The notes beneath the pieces are model-generated. The model worked only from the letters and a program-made list of their open reading frames with translations, had not been told where the DNA came from and did not search any database. The position numbers were made by a program, and so were the translations under genes. 64,000 bases of DNA, taken from contig NC_089593.1 of NCBI RefSeq assembly GCF_019320115.1, positions 17,096,870-17,160,869 of the forward strand, read 5' to 3'. Below, in pieces: positions 46,069 through 58,599 of the stretch. Position 1 is the first letter of the stretch. Each line of letters opens with the position of its first letter. Source of the DNA: Miscanthus floridulus (taxonomy: Eukaryota; Streptophyta; Magnoliopsida; Poales; Poaceae).

Positions 46069-48978
46069 TGTCACACCCAATTTTAAGGATAAAATTGAAT
46101 GCACAAAACTCGTGTGTGCCCAGGGATCCATCACACACACAAGCTGACAAATTACATAAAGTATCATCACGGTGTCCTTACATCAGATCCATAATACAAC
46201 TTAGTCTTACATCACACAGCGGAAAATAAAAAGATAATAAAACTCTCATGGCATCATCACAGGGAAGGTCAACTGGTTGACCACAAGCCTAAAAATCCTC
46301 CGGGAATTCCTCATACCCGTTGTCATCTATTACCCATCCGGGATTTTTATCCAAATAAAGAAAATAAACAAGCGTAAGTACATCCCGTACGTAACAAGTT
46401 AACATGGGGTTATGAAACTCAAAAATGTTGACTCAGGTTTACTGCAGTTAGCATTTTTAATAAGTCAAGCTTTTATTCTCAGGTATTATCAAATTATGCT
46501 TAAGCTCCCATTTAATCCTATAAGAACATATATCAGGGTCAAGTGTACCACGTATCATCATAGAACAACTTAAATGATCAACAACAAGTATCCAGTTATT
46601 TTGTGAGTTTTCCGGGCCACTCGTAACCATGAGCACGGCTGTTATAACAGTTTGTTACCCTCTGCAGAGGTGGTGCACATTCACCGCGAGTCATGATCCC
46701 CATATGCCCGGGTTAATTACTCCCATATCACTGCCAAGGTGAGCGGGCAGGGTACACTATGAAGCCATTTCATAGGTTTCTCTAACAAGTTAGGGCCGCT
46801 AGGTTTCCTTGGCAGGCAGATGTAGGAACCCCCCTTTCCTATGGCACATATCCATCGCGGCTATACTCATAGGAACAGAGGCAGCCCTATACCCAACGTG
46901 GCAAGCCCCATTTGCGCCAAAAAGGTAACCTCTAACTAGCTAGAAAAGGTCCTATTACTGAGCTAAAGTCAGAGCCATATAACTCTCCCGGTTGCACTGT
47001 CAGTCCCAGCTTTTGCCGACAGATAAGTCCTTATGGAGGGCCGGGAGCAACATGATCAAAAGTCATTTGCACCTTCGCCCTATGGATCAGTTGTTATAAA
47101 TCATGTTATACTTTAGTTCCATAGAACCATTCATCATCATGTAGATCATATTCAGTTAGAGCACTAGCAATCTACCCATATGCAATTAACCCATAGGAGT
47201 CAAGGGAACAAGTCATCAATGACTAGAATGTCCTTATGGTTACCAACATTAGACACATGCACATGAGTAAATGATTAAAGTGAATAGGACATCAAGGTAG
47301 GCCCATGCTATACTTGCCTTGGTTCACAAACTCTTGCTGGTCCTGCTGGTCGTCGAAGAATTCTTGGTCTCCAACGTTCTCCTCACCGTCTGAACGCGAC
47401 CAACACGGCAACATACAACATTCTGAAAGCATTCATGCAAAGCAAACATTCCTATCATTAGAACAGTACACCAACAGTATAGAAAACAAGATAAAATGTT
47501 TGTGAAAATAATCTACGTCTCGCTACGATCACGTCAACGTGAAGTTCACGAAAAACGGAGCTAAAATGCGAAAGTTATGATTTAAACGGGATTTCCTATA
47601 GCAATAAATTTAATTAAATCTAACCATGAAATTAAAAAGTTCCAAACTTGACTAACAGTGGTTCCAACATGTAGATTATGGAATTACGAAGCTAACGCAA
47701 TTTGAATGGATCAATTCGGAGCTAAAACGACGATTTTATAAGCAAAACAGTTCAAATGGCATTTCTGTAAATACTAAAAACGTATTTTAGACTAAAGCAG
47801 TGAACTTTACGCTTTCAAAACGAGAATGCGTAATAGGGGAAATGCGCTTTGGACTATGGGTTAGGACTTAGAAAAGTACAGGGTCTCTTTAGCAAATCTG
47901 CCACGCGAAGGGGTACCGAACGTTCTCGGCCGTTGGATCATGGATGGGTGGCTCGGATTAGATCAGAGGAGGGAGAGCAAGGGGTGGCCGGCCAGAACAG
48001 TGTCTCCGGTGGCAAGGCTCCATTGCCTGCGGCATGGAGGTCACCGGCGCGCGCGGAACACGGCCTATGGGCCACGGTTCGAAGAACCGAGGGCACCAGG
48101 GTTAGCGGGGGGAGTAGGGGGTCGCGGCCAGGCCCAAGAAGTGGCCGGAGGGGAAGGCCGAGGCGGCGGTCGCCATGGACGGCGGCTGGAGATCCTCGAT
48201 GCGTGCGGCTACGGCGCTAGAAGCCAAGAAACGTGAAAATAATGGCACGGGAAGATAGAGTGGAGCAAGGGGGTTCTCACAGCGATGAAAAACGATGTCG
48301 ACGGCGGCTTGGGGACGGTTGTCCGCGCGGACGGGCGGACGACAGTCGACGGAGCTCCTCCGTGCAGCAGTTGCGACCTCCGTGGCGTGGGCGAGGGCGA
48401 AAATGGAGTGGAGAGAGGCAGCAGGGGGGGCGCGCGGGGGGTCTCGGCTTCCTTTTAAAAAGGCCAGGGAGCGGGGTGACGCGCCCACGACGCTAGGAGC
48501 GGCGACGGTTGCTGTAGCGACAGTTTCCGCGTGGCTCGGGCGCGGGGCAGAGGTGGGGGACGCGTTGACGGGTGAGGCCGGGTTGTCAGCGGCTGCGGGC
48601 GGGAGGAAGCGCGGCGGTTGCGCACGTTATGCTAGGCTGGCGCGGCTTGCTGGGCCGAGCGAGGCGCGCGGCTGGGCTGGCGGCTGGCGCGGAGGAAAAG
48701 ACCAGCGGGAGAGAGTGAGAAGGATTTTCCTTTTTTTTCTTTTTCCAAATAGATTCCCAAAATCACTTTCAAATAGATTTTGAATTCATTTGATCTTTGA
48801 ATCAAGACCAATCATCACAAAATAAATATGCAGCAGCATGTATGCATCAACATGTTTCTACCCTTATATTTGATTTTATTTTTAATAAAATTATTATTTC
48901 CTAAATTCAAATTCCCACAAAATGCAAACTTAATCACTTTCTCCTATTTCAAAAATATGCAAAATTTAGGGTGTTACA
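46069..48978 (-). mobile_element. 5' LTR of chromovirus
   Basis: 2910 bp counterpart of the 3' LTR, slightly shorter mainly through small deletions near 48700. It carries the promoter for minus-strand transcription; ccttttaaaaagg near 48452 is a TATA-like candidate. Confidence 0.95.
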
Positions 48979-49160
48979 TAGGGCCATGATATAAGTTTCG
49001 TAATAACAAACTACCATGGCGAGGACATGAATAAGCACAAGCTCATAGATTTTATCACGCAATTTATGGAGGTAAGTTGACATGCATAAGCATAAGCATG
49101 GCCTTGAGTTTGTCGCTTTTACTTTGGTTGATATATGCAAACACTGTATGTTAGCACATA

Positions 49161-49296
49161 CTTCCTCCATCCCAAATTATAAGACACTTTGGCTTTTCAA
49201 GATGCATAGATTTTTCCATGCACTTAGATACACACTATGTCTAGATACATAGTAAAAGCAATGTATCTATTAAAACCAAAACGTCTTATAATTTGC
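49161..49296. mobile_element. Stowaway MITE, right end diverged
   Basis: 'cttcctccatcccaaattat' and, inverted, 'ccaaaacgtcttataattt' form the terminal inverted repeat of a well-known grass Stowaway family, with a TA on the left. The outer right end has diverged. The interior 'cactatgtctagatacatag' is palindromic. Confidence 0.75.
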
Positions 49297-49446
49297 TTAC
49301 ATGAACTCCAAGATATTGACAAGGAGATCCGTGAGCTGAAGCTATGAGTAAACACTCGTGGCCCATGGCTGGCTAAGTGGCGACTAAATTCTTGAAGCAG
49401 CTCATATGACCCGGAGCAGTAGTCATGCTTAGGCTAAGTTGCTAAG

Positions 49447-52101
49447 TTATGCTTAGGCTCCCAAATATAAATAATTAGATATATCAGCAATCATAACCCA
49501 AACCATCCAAGTAACCAACTATTCAGTAAGGATCCAGGCCGCTCGTGTCCGTGAGCACGGTTGATATATCAGTTTTACACTCTGCAGAGGTTGTACACTT
49601 TCACCACGAGTCGTGTTACCCATATGCCCGGGTTAATTACTCCCAAAACACTTCCAAGGTGAGCAGGCAGGGTACACTACAAAGCTTTTCCCCAGTCGTT
49701 CTAATAAGGAGCAGCCGCTAAGGATTTCATCTCCCAAGTGTTATGGAGTCATCTCCAAAAGTGGCACTGATACACGTAGCATAGTACACACCCTAGGGAT
49801 GAGGCCCATACCCAGCCTAGTATGCCCCTCTTGCCCTTTTGGTAAACTGCTACAAACTAGAAAGAGCAAGGTACTGGACTAAGACCAAAGCCATGTGGTC
49901 CTCATGGTTGTACTGTAAGTCCTGGGTTGTCACTTAAAGATGAGTCGTTATGGAGAGAAACTAGAGCACCCTAAGAAAAGGCCCAATGCTCTAGCCCCCT
50001 TGTTTCCATGTTGCTAAAAACATCTTTTAATACTATGTTGCATATATCTTTAATCATATTCTTTAATCAATATTAGTTGGAGCAAACTGAGCATACTACC
50101 CACATGCAAAACCCATAGGTAAATCAAGGACAGGATAATCAATATCAAGGTAGGTAGACTCCAAGCTATTCATTAACATATGCACCTAAATTGAGATTGC
50201 ATTAAAGTGAATAGGTAACAAGGAGCCTCATATTATACTTGCCTTAATTCAAAGTATTACTGCTGGTCTTGATCTTCAAAGAGTTGCTCCAGATCATCAA
50301 CACAAAACTCACAGTCTACTCGAGATCAAACAACACCGCATAGACATCCATACAATCATGCATAGCAAACAAAAACTATAGATTAGAATAGTACACCAAT
50401 CAACATAAAATCAAGATGAAAAGTTTGTAAAACGAATCTACGTCTCGCTACGATCACACAGACGCGAAGATCACAAAATTTAGAGCTAAAACGAAGAAGT
50501 TATGAATTAAACAAGATTTCATTTAGTAAAATAAATCTAACCTCGAATTTTAAAAGTTGAAAACCTACATAACAGTAGTATGAACATGTAGATTATGGAA
50601 TTACGAACCTAACGCAAGTTGAACGGATCAAATCGGAGTTAAAACAGAGATTTTATGGCTAAAACAAGATTATTGGTAAAATTGTAAATAGGTGAAAACG
50701 TATTTTGGATCTAAACTGATGAAACTATGCTTTCCAAAGAAGAAAATGTACTCTAGAAAAGTGCTATGGACTATGGGTTTTATAAACAAGAATCCGAGGG
50801 TCTCTTTTGAAAGAAAGACAGGGACTATGGGTTAAGACTTAAATAGTTGTAATGACCTTTTTGCAAATTTTACCGCGAAGGGGTACGGGATAATCTAGGC
50901 GGTTGGATCAAGATCGTATGGCTGTGGTGAGGTGGAGGGAGATGTCCAGCTGGAACAGCGGCGCCGGCGCGGTGGACTCCATTGTCGGCGGCGAAAAACT
51001 CGCCGGCGTGCACGGCAAGGGCCCTAGAGGCCACGAAACATCTCGAAAAGAGAACCAGGAGAAAGAGGGAGTGTTTACGAGCTCACCGCGAGCGATCTCA
51101 GCGATGGGGGACGGATGAGGATGGCGCGGGGCTCGATTCGGCGGATGGCCATGTCCTGCAAGAGTTCGGCGATGAAGGTGATCAACACAGAGAGCAAGAG
51201 CGAAGGAAAACAGAGCCCACGACTTTGTACCTCTATGCGGATAGCGGAAGGCGAAGCTTGATGACGGGGAGGCGTCCAGCGGTGGCGGCGGATGTCATCG
51301 AGCTCGGTGAGATCCGTCGAGCGTGGGATGGTGAGGCTAGGGCTCGGGCGACGCTGCACTAGGGTCAAGGGAGGGCGGCGACACCTGGGCTTGCTATTTA
51401 TGGGGTGGACGGCGTGGGAAGCAAGCCAAGCGTGGCGTGGCGAAGGCGGTCTCGGCGGCGACAGATTCTGTCGTCGTGACGGGAGGAGGAAGATGAGCTG
51501 CGCTGACGAGAGGGGCCCTCCTGGCAGACACAGTGAGAGAGGGAAATGCAGGCGGCTACGCGGTTTTGGCCTGGTGGGCTAGCCTGTGGCAGAGAAGCGG
51601 GAAACAGCGCTGCTACTTTGGCCTGCGCGTGGGAGCGGTTGGAGCGGTGAGAGGAAGCGCGGCGCGGCATCTGGCTGGGCCGGCGTGTTCGGCTGGGCCG
51701 CTGCGGAGCGGGCGGCACGGAGGATGGGCCGGCGCGGCTTCAGTCCGAGCGGGGAGGAGAAAGGGAGCAGCGAGCTGTGGAGGGGAGGGAGCAGGCCGCG
51801 TGAGAGGCAGGCCGAGTGGGCCGAAAGCAGGGAAAGGGAAAGAAACTCATTTCCTCTTTTTTTCTTAAAACATATTTCCAAACCAATTTAAATTCAAATT
51901 TAAATCCTTTTCGCAACCTTGATCAAAACCAAACATCACAAACTAATACGCAGCGGCATGAATGCACCATCATGTATTTATACCTACATTTGATTTTATT
52001 TTTAACAAAATTATTATTTTCCTAAATTCAAATGCACACAAAAATGCATAATTAATCATTTTCTCCTATTTTAAAAATATTGCAAATTTTAGGGTGTTAC
52101 A
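49447..52101 (-). mobile_element. Truncated LTR of a related chromovirus family
   Basis: From 'ttatgcttaggctccca' on, the sequence parallels the chromovirus LTR from about 37316 to its end. Shared landmarks are 'ccgctcgtgtccgtgagcac', 'atatgcccgggttaattact', 'acgtctcgctacgatcac' and the terminal TTTTAGGGTGTTACA at 52101. Divergence is much greater than between the two LTRs of the full element. The first ~420 bp of the LTR and all internal sequence are missing, so it is a truncated solo LTR. GC-rich frames within 50900-51890 are LTR promoter region, not genes. Confidence 0.8.
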
Positions 52102-53446
52102 TTTTCCAATCCCAGTCTTGTTAAGATAGAATTCAGATTTGATATGAAGAATGCAGTGCCTATTCTTTGTTCCGGAACCGAATTAGTAGTTTCTAACTTT
52201 CTCACCTCTGACAGACAGTTTTCATCAGACACAGATTTCGCTTCAACCCTTTTCTAAAAGCTAGTACCCGTTCCTGTTATTGTATTGTGGAAATAGTACA
52301 AAATTCATCAATTTAGTATTAACATTCAGCTTACCAAATCTAATGTTTCTTAAACACAATAGATTGATTAGAGAACTGACCTCCAGATCTAGTTGCCATT
52401 TTGCTGAAGCTTCCTGCACTGTTCCTCGGTGTTCTTCCTCTAGAGAAAATTTCGGCGCCTGCTTCTAAGTTTAATGAATTCCTCCGCTCCATGGATTTGA
52501 TATCCTCAGTAGCTTGGCCTTTGCTTATTTTCGAGCCGGAAATGCAACTGAATGAAGCAGAGAAATAGTTAGGTATTCAGTCAAGATAGGGGACACCATT
52601 CTTGTGGATTTATGGTTGCTAACCTTTTTTCTCCCCGTCCATCTGAATCATCTTCTTGGACACTGGCCACTGGTATTCTCCCTTTCGGTAGGTCTGTAGT
52701 TTTTGGAGGATGAGAGAGGTGAACAGTGTATGGCAGCTGGTAGGTGTACTCCGCTGGAGTGTCCTTTGCTCGGCCCCTTCCTTTTTCATTCGTACGTTAG
52801 GTGATGGTGTTGGGCCTTCGTTCAAAGGACCATTAGTTGAACAGTAGAGAATTCCTTTTCTCCCTATCATTTATTTATTTTGCTTCAATTTAATTTTTTT
52901 GTCTGGGGTTGTATTTTTTTGCTAACTCAATTTTTAGTTGGGGTTTGTCTCAGTTATTCCTTTGTTCGTTGTTTGGTTGCCGCAGCACTATTTTTTTGTT
53001 TCATCTTTTGTATCAACCATTTTGGTTAGCTATTTTTTTCAACATGTGCATATAGTTTCTTTTTAAAATCATAGTATTACCATGCTTATCTAGTTTATGT
53101 TTCTTAGTAGTTTGTCATGAAAGTTGTATTTATTTTATTCCCTCATTTTATTTACTTTATTTTTGTCCTATCTTTTTTTTTTTTTGCTTTCCTTTTTAAC
53201 TTCATTTTTAATTTTAGCCGCACATGTGCCATTTTTTGCTTGCTTTTGTTGAAAATTATGTTTTTTATGATTTATTCCAGACTACCATTTTTAGTATTCT
53301 TTCTTTTATTATTTTGATTTGTATGGATTGTAGTTTATATGCATCATAGCCATGAATTGTAGTAGGATGTTTAACTATTTTATATTTGATTTTAATCTCT
53401 CACTGTTTTATTATGATTTTCAGCCGTATCAATAAGAAAATTTTCT
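52102..53446. other. Intergenic DNA, T-rich
   Basis: Short scattered open frames without recognised domains. From 52880 to 53440 the + strand is strongly T-rich. Confidence 0.4.
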
Positions 53447-53654
53447 TTTTCACCAAAAGCTCAAAATGCAATGCTCTTAAACTGAACTTACAAAAGCATA
53501 CATGTCATTTTTGACAAAGATGAAGTGCAACACTAACTAAACCGATGCATCTTTCCCTATGTAGGAAGTTTTCTGTTCTTGTAAGCAAGAACTTCTTTTT
53601 GAGGGCTACTAGGTAACTATTACAAAAGTTTTAATCTCCAACTACAATCACAGT
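53447..53654 (+). repeat. Left terminal inverted repeat
   Basis: Reverse complement of 63363-63569. Shared blocks include 'ttacaaaagcatacatgtca' and 'gaagtgcaacactaactaaa' in near-identical form. The stop codon of the minus-strand gene (53648-53650) lies within it. Confidence 0.85.
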
Positions 53655-56600
53655 CGAGCATGCATTGAGCGCCCATACGTGTATGTACGTCGTCGCTTCA
53701 TGTTGGAAGTCATCTCGGTGTAATCTTCTTGGTCTATTAGGAGTTGATTGGTCGACTCGATGTCACTGTTTCGCTGATTCAGCTGTTGTTGGTTGCTCTC
53801 ATCCGCATCCCCTGTTTCAGCCAGATCGTCAGTGTCTCCTAGTCCCTCGAGTTGTTCTTCATCCTGCACATAGACCTGTTTCAAACGGATCATCAAATTT
53901 CATGTATACAGATTTGTTGGGGATGTCAAAACTGAATTCAATGCTGTGGAGCACACCTTGTTCGCCGTATGCTACGCAGGTGGAATATCATTCATTACTT
54001 CCTGATCCATGCTCTATTCCATCTCATCCTGCAATAAATGTGTTCCTCAATCCTGTATGCATCTGTGAATCTTTACTCTTCTGATTCATTGTTATGAACA
54101 GATCAAAGTAAACTTACCTAGTTTGTTCCCGTAGCTTTTGCAGATTCTGTAACCTTGCCTTGATTGGTTTCATCGCTGAGTTCATCACTCGACGACAAGC
54201 CAGCTTCATCTTCAGCCAAGTACCCCGTCGTGCGATCTGAATCTTGGCGATAGTTTTCGTTGCAGGCACTGGAAATCACGTCTGCTTCTCCTTCTCTGTC
54301 GTCGACTGCAGATGAGATGGCTGACTCAATGTTTTTGGATGAGGTGATGTAGTCAGACATTTTGGTTTCTTCTCGTGTATGGAATAGCAGGGCTTTTCCA
54401 AGCTTGTGCTAGTAGTTCTGGACACAATGCCTTCCAAGGTCGACATGCGTCCATAGAAATAGTGCTGTTGTTTGTGTAGTTGCCTCACTTTCCCTCCCAA
54501 ACATGAAATTCAAAATTTGGACGCACGGTACCAAATGCAGTGTTCCATTTTCAATCTCATTTGTATAGGCTATGCATGTCCCTAACCCTCACCCACTTCA
54601 TGATGGCCATGTACTTTGTAGGAATGGATGGATGGGAGACGCGTCACTACCTTCATTCCTACTGTAGTAGGTGTGCTAGTAATGTAGAACTCACCCCTAT
54701 GAAGTCTACCACTGGTACCAAATCTCAGCTACATTTACAACATATCAAAGTGCTTTTTATTGTATTCTCATTTGGCAATACTTGTTATACGTATGGTGTT
54801 CTTCTATTTGCTTTTCTGACAAACTAAATTCATATCTTCAATTTATTTTCACTATTTAGTCTCGTCTATTTCGTTTATATAACTTATAATTGTTACCGCA
54901 TCTTTCTACTAAAACCTTTGATCTGGTACCCCTGGCTAATCAATTGTAATGAGATAGTGATTCATCATAGTTTGTTTTGGAATCAAATTATTACAATACA
55001 AATTATGCAGAACACTCTGGTTTCATGAGTTGATCTTGCACAGTAGTAGTTACATATTCCTTATCAGTCACCTAGTTGCCAAGTTTGCTAGTACTTGATT
55101 GGAGCTCTCCACCATCAGTTGATGTACTATCCTCTTCACTGTATGTGACATTCTGCTTCTTAGCTGCACATTGTATGCAAAGTTATTTTGATATACAGTT
55201 ATCTAATTGACATATTGCTATGTTTTTTACCTATCCCTTTCCTTTTCACAGCGTGCTTTGTTCTTCCTTGTCTCTTCGGTTGTCCCTCACTATGAATCCT
55301 TGTATCCACCTCAACACCTATATATTATTTTTATGTTAACGAAGCTAACAGTTTTCTTTCAGTTTAATCTTATTTTAGTCAGGTTTTAGCCAAACTATGA
55401 AATTAGTTATACCTTTCTCATGCGCCTTGCTGGACATTTTGAAATAATCATTTCTTACTTCTGGATGACCTTCCGCTCCCTGACTTTTTCTGCTCCCACC
55501 CGCACCCGTGAACAATCTTTTGGCTATAGCTGCAAGAAGATTCAATCTTCTTACATTTCCTGCACAAGTAATCGTGCTATTTTTATTTTCAGATAGTTGC
55601 CACCTTTTGGGATCCTGTTTGCAGCTCTCTTTGTCCCATGGCGCTGGTTCAGGCCTCCAACATTTAAATTTATTCTTGTTTGCACACTCACATTGTTTCT
55701 GAAGTGTAAGTTTTAATAGTTTTACAATTTTAGAATCAGTATTACATATACTAAAGGGCAATCATCTTGTTCGAATTGCCTATTATTGATCTTCTATACA
55801 CTATAACTAGTCCATATGAACATTAATATGTTTCTTAGTCCTTTTTTTCTACTTAAGATTAAATTTAATCCAGCAGGTAGTTATGTACTTTTCTAATACA
55901 TCACTAGGAAATCAAATTTTTAAGTATATGTTTCCTCATAATATACTACCTGTTGGAACTGCATTGTCCTTTCCTCCCTCTTGTTCATCAAAATCATCAT
56001 GCCCTACACAAATGATGTGGTCAATAGAACCATCAGTTTTTTTATAATTTTTCTTGTACATTAAAATCCAGAAATTAGAAATAATACGTTGTTTTACCTG
56101 TTAGGTCGATAATTTCAGGATGTAATCCTTCCTTCCTGCTATTTTCAGCTTTATCCTTTGACAATTTATCTGTTATTTTTGCCACAAGTGTGATTAGGAT
56201 TGAACATATCATTTTCAGGATTCTTTGTTTCATCTAATTTCTGTTTGTGTGTACTTCACGTGGTTCTCCTGCATATCCTTCAGTTCCTTTTGATGTTTTC
56301 TGTCTTGTTCGCTCTCAAGCTGAACTCTTTAAGTTGTCTATAGAAGAAGTAGGATAGAAGACTTTAAATTTATAGTTAGAGACATCATATATGTGTCAAT
56401 GATTAAAATTTTACTTTGATGCTGATTACCTTTGGAACATTGCTCAGTTGTATCCTTTTCTTCATTTTCTTTATCTTTATCTCTGCTCAATTTTGATGAC
56501 ATCCTTTTCAAAACATATGCTTTCACTTCATCACAGTGCTTGTCACTAAAACTGCATAGTTTATCAGCGAAGTCCATTGCGGAGTTCCTGATTCTTCTTT

Positions 56601-58545
56601 TGTGATATGAGTTCTGCTGGTCTATATACTCAATTACCTTCAATATTATCCAGAAACGTATTAAAAATGACAAGCATTCTTTCATCAGGTGGAATAAATA
56701 TATGTTCTTATATACTATTTTACATACCCAGTCAATGTCGAGTTTTGATGTTGGGGCTTTGTTTTTTTTTTTTGCTATTTTGTTTGGTGATATTCTGAAA
56801 TAAAAGCCCACGCGTATAACAGCTCTCTGAGTCAGGTATTATCTGTCAACAAACAATCATCTATGTAAACAACCATCTACAAACATATTATTTTTGATAC
56901 ATTATGGTCACGATGTTTCTGTTTCTAACCTCAAATCTTCCATATGGTTGTCCATCCCCCTGGCCACTCCTAAATTTGTCCATTATGATTAATTTCTTTA
57001 GTTTTTCATATCCAAAGTCACCTACTCTTGACACTTTGCATTCAGTTGTAATACAATGACTGATCTTGATATTATCCAAGTACACAATCTGAAAATAGGC
57101 AATTGTCAGAAATAGAAAAATGTTTCATTGCAGGTAAAGTAACTATTATGTTTTTCTAGTATATTGTTGTACCTGAAGGAATAACAAACAGCCATCCAAG
57201 CAAACTGATGATTTCCCAGCTAGCATGTCAGCCTTAATCTTGGAACTACTTTCTTTGAGTGTCTTCAATACATAGGATGACCAATTCAAGTTCAATATAC
57301 GTTTTGGTTTAGTGATTGAGTCAGATATATCTGTGTTGATTTTTGGTGGCCTCCCCTTTGGTGCTATGAAATAGCTAACTGCATATATCACCATAGCTAT
57401 CATGTATGCATCTTGAAGTGCTTCATCCTTATCATTGGATATATCCCTCTGAAGAACCTTTTTAATGCTGTCAAGATCAAGTTCATCATTCGCATCTAAT
57501 ACTAGTTTTTTCCTTATAATATTCTTGTTCCGGTCCAGTTTTGAAGGGTCATGTACAGCCAACTCCTCACCAGTCCATGTTAAACCCATAAAAAATTAAC
57601 ATCTACATCTTTTATTGGAATGCTTCCACGATCTCCTAGCTGAAGAGTTCCAGTAGCGGAGTCTAAGTTCGTCAGCAACCAAAAAGAGAACTGTAGTTTG
57701 AATGGCCTCTCAGAATCCCCCTCTCCTTTAGGTAGTTGCAAAAGTCCATCAAACCTCATTTTCCTTATAATTCTCTCTTTTTCCTCAGTCAAGTTAGAAA
57801 GGATTTCTACTGAAGGGTTTATTCTGAACCCACTATGAACCTATAAAAAGTACCAAAAATGCAAAATTAGCTTTTCAGTTCTAACAAATTATGCACATAG
57901 CATTCTTTCATTGTCATTGAAACAGATATATTCTTATTTTGGCCTACACGACATTATTGTTTTTGTTCACACCCACACTGTCTTTTGTTTTATCCATAGA
58001 ATTTATTCATTTATTTATCTGTTGTTTATGTGTTCTGCCGTTAATCTTTTAGGAAACTAATCCAAAGTTGACTCGTTTAGATTTAGGACATAGCACTCTG
58101 AATCTTTTAAGACATTATGTTTGTATGCAATGTGAGACCTACATCTAGTTTAGATGTAATCTCATCTAGAATGAAGACCGCTGCTTAAATCAGAAACATT
58201 TAGGAAGCTAGCAATGATTGTTTTTCTTATTTACCTTCGCAGTTCTTTGTTGCGCTTCATCTCTTGGTCCCCTCGCATCAGCTGAACCCCTAGATCCACT
58301 GCTCGTCTGTTGAGCATCCATCCCCCGCCTATCCCCATCTCCTTGAGTTATTGGCATCCTGAATATGAACTATTCACTCATTATTTTCTGCACCCTTTTT
58401 GCGTAGTAATGTAGAGAAACATTAGGCATTCTGTTCACTGACCTGAGAGAACGATTCGTAGACGGTCTCCTTGTTCCTAGAGATGTTCAGTGTGGATGTG
58501 CCTCCTGGTTTGTTCTTGTGCTGGCAGTTTTTTAGCCGCAACTGT
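53648..58545 (-). pseudogene. Multi-exon gene like the N-terminal region of transposon-borne Ulp1-type proteins (DUF1985-like)
   Basis: Best exons (minus strand): about 58545-58441, 58357-58235, 57840-57173, 57088-56930, 56794-56728 and 56637-56430, all with GT-AG borders. Further 3' pieces lie near 55700-55410, 54360-54121, 54034-53952 and 53887-53648. The large exon reads RKMRFDGLLQLPK, FSFWLLTNLDSATGTLQLG and, after a one-base loss near 57590, MGLTWTGEEL ... NWSSYVLKTL. The next exon has IVYLDNIKISHC and DFGYEKLKKLI. This order matches the conserved region ahead of the protease in plant transposon-associated Ulp1-like proteins. No Cys-His-Asp protease domain was found. Late exons are acidic and Gln-rich with TAGs at Gln positions. 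A 12-A run in 56728-56794 also shifts frame. Judged a decayed transposon gene. Confidence 0.5.
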
Positions 58546-58599
58546 TGAATAGAGAGTTTGGAATGAAGAACTTTGTTGACTGTAGGTCCATGGCTCCGT

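Larger units (their letters stand above)
36891..48978 (-). mobile_element. Full-length Tekay-type chromovirus (gypsy), minus strand
   Basis: 12.1 kb bounded by two highly similar ~2.9 kb LTRs and by the identical 5 bp duplication TAGGG (36886-36890 and 48979-48983). On the minus strand the order is 5' LTR (48978-46069), PBS complementary to initiator tRNA-Met, an extra ORF, gag with zinc knuckle, protease, RT, RNase H, integrase with chromodomain, PPT, 3' LTR (39837-36891). The chromodomain and tRNA-Met PBS place it in the Del/Tekay group (RIRE3/RIRE8-like). The coding region has frameshifts and many TAG stops, so this copy is inactive although structurally complete. Confidence 0.92.

Noticed and set aside
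50903..51891. Several open frames in the truncated LTR
   Set aside because: They coincide with the GC-rich zone shared by the related LTRs and have no domain.
52619..52870. Minus-strand 83-codon frame
   Set aside because: No recognisable domain, splice context or neighbour support.
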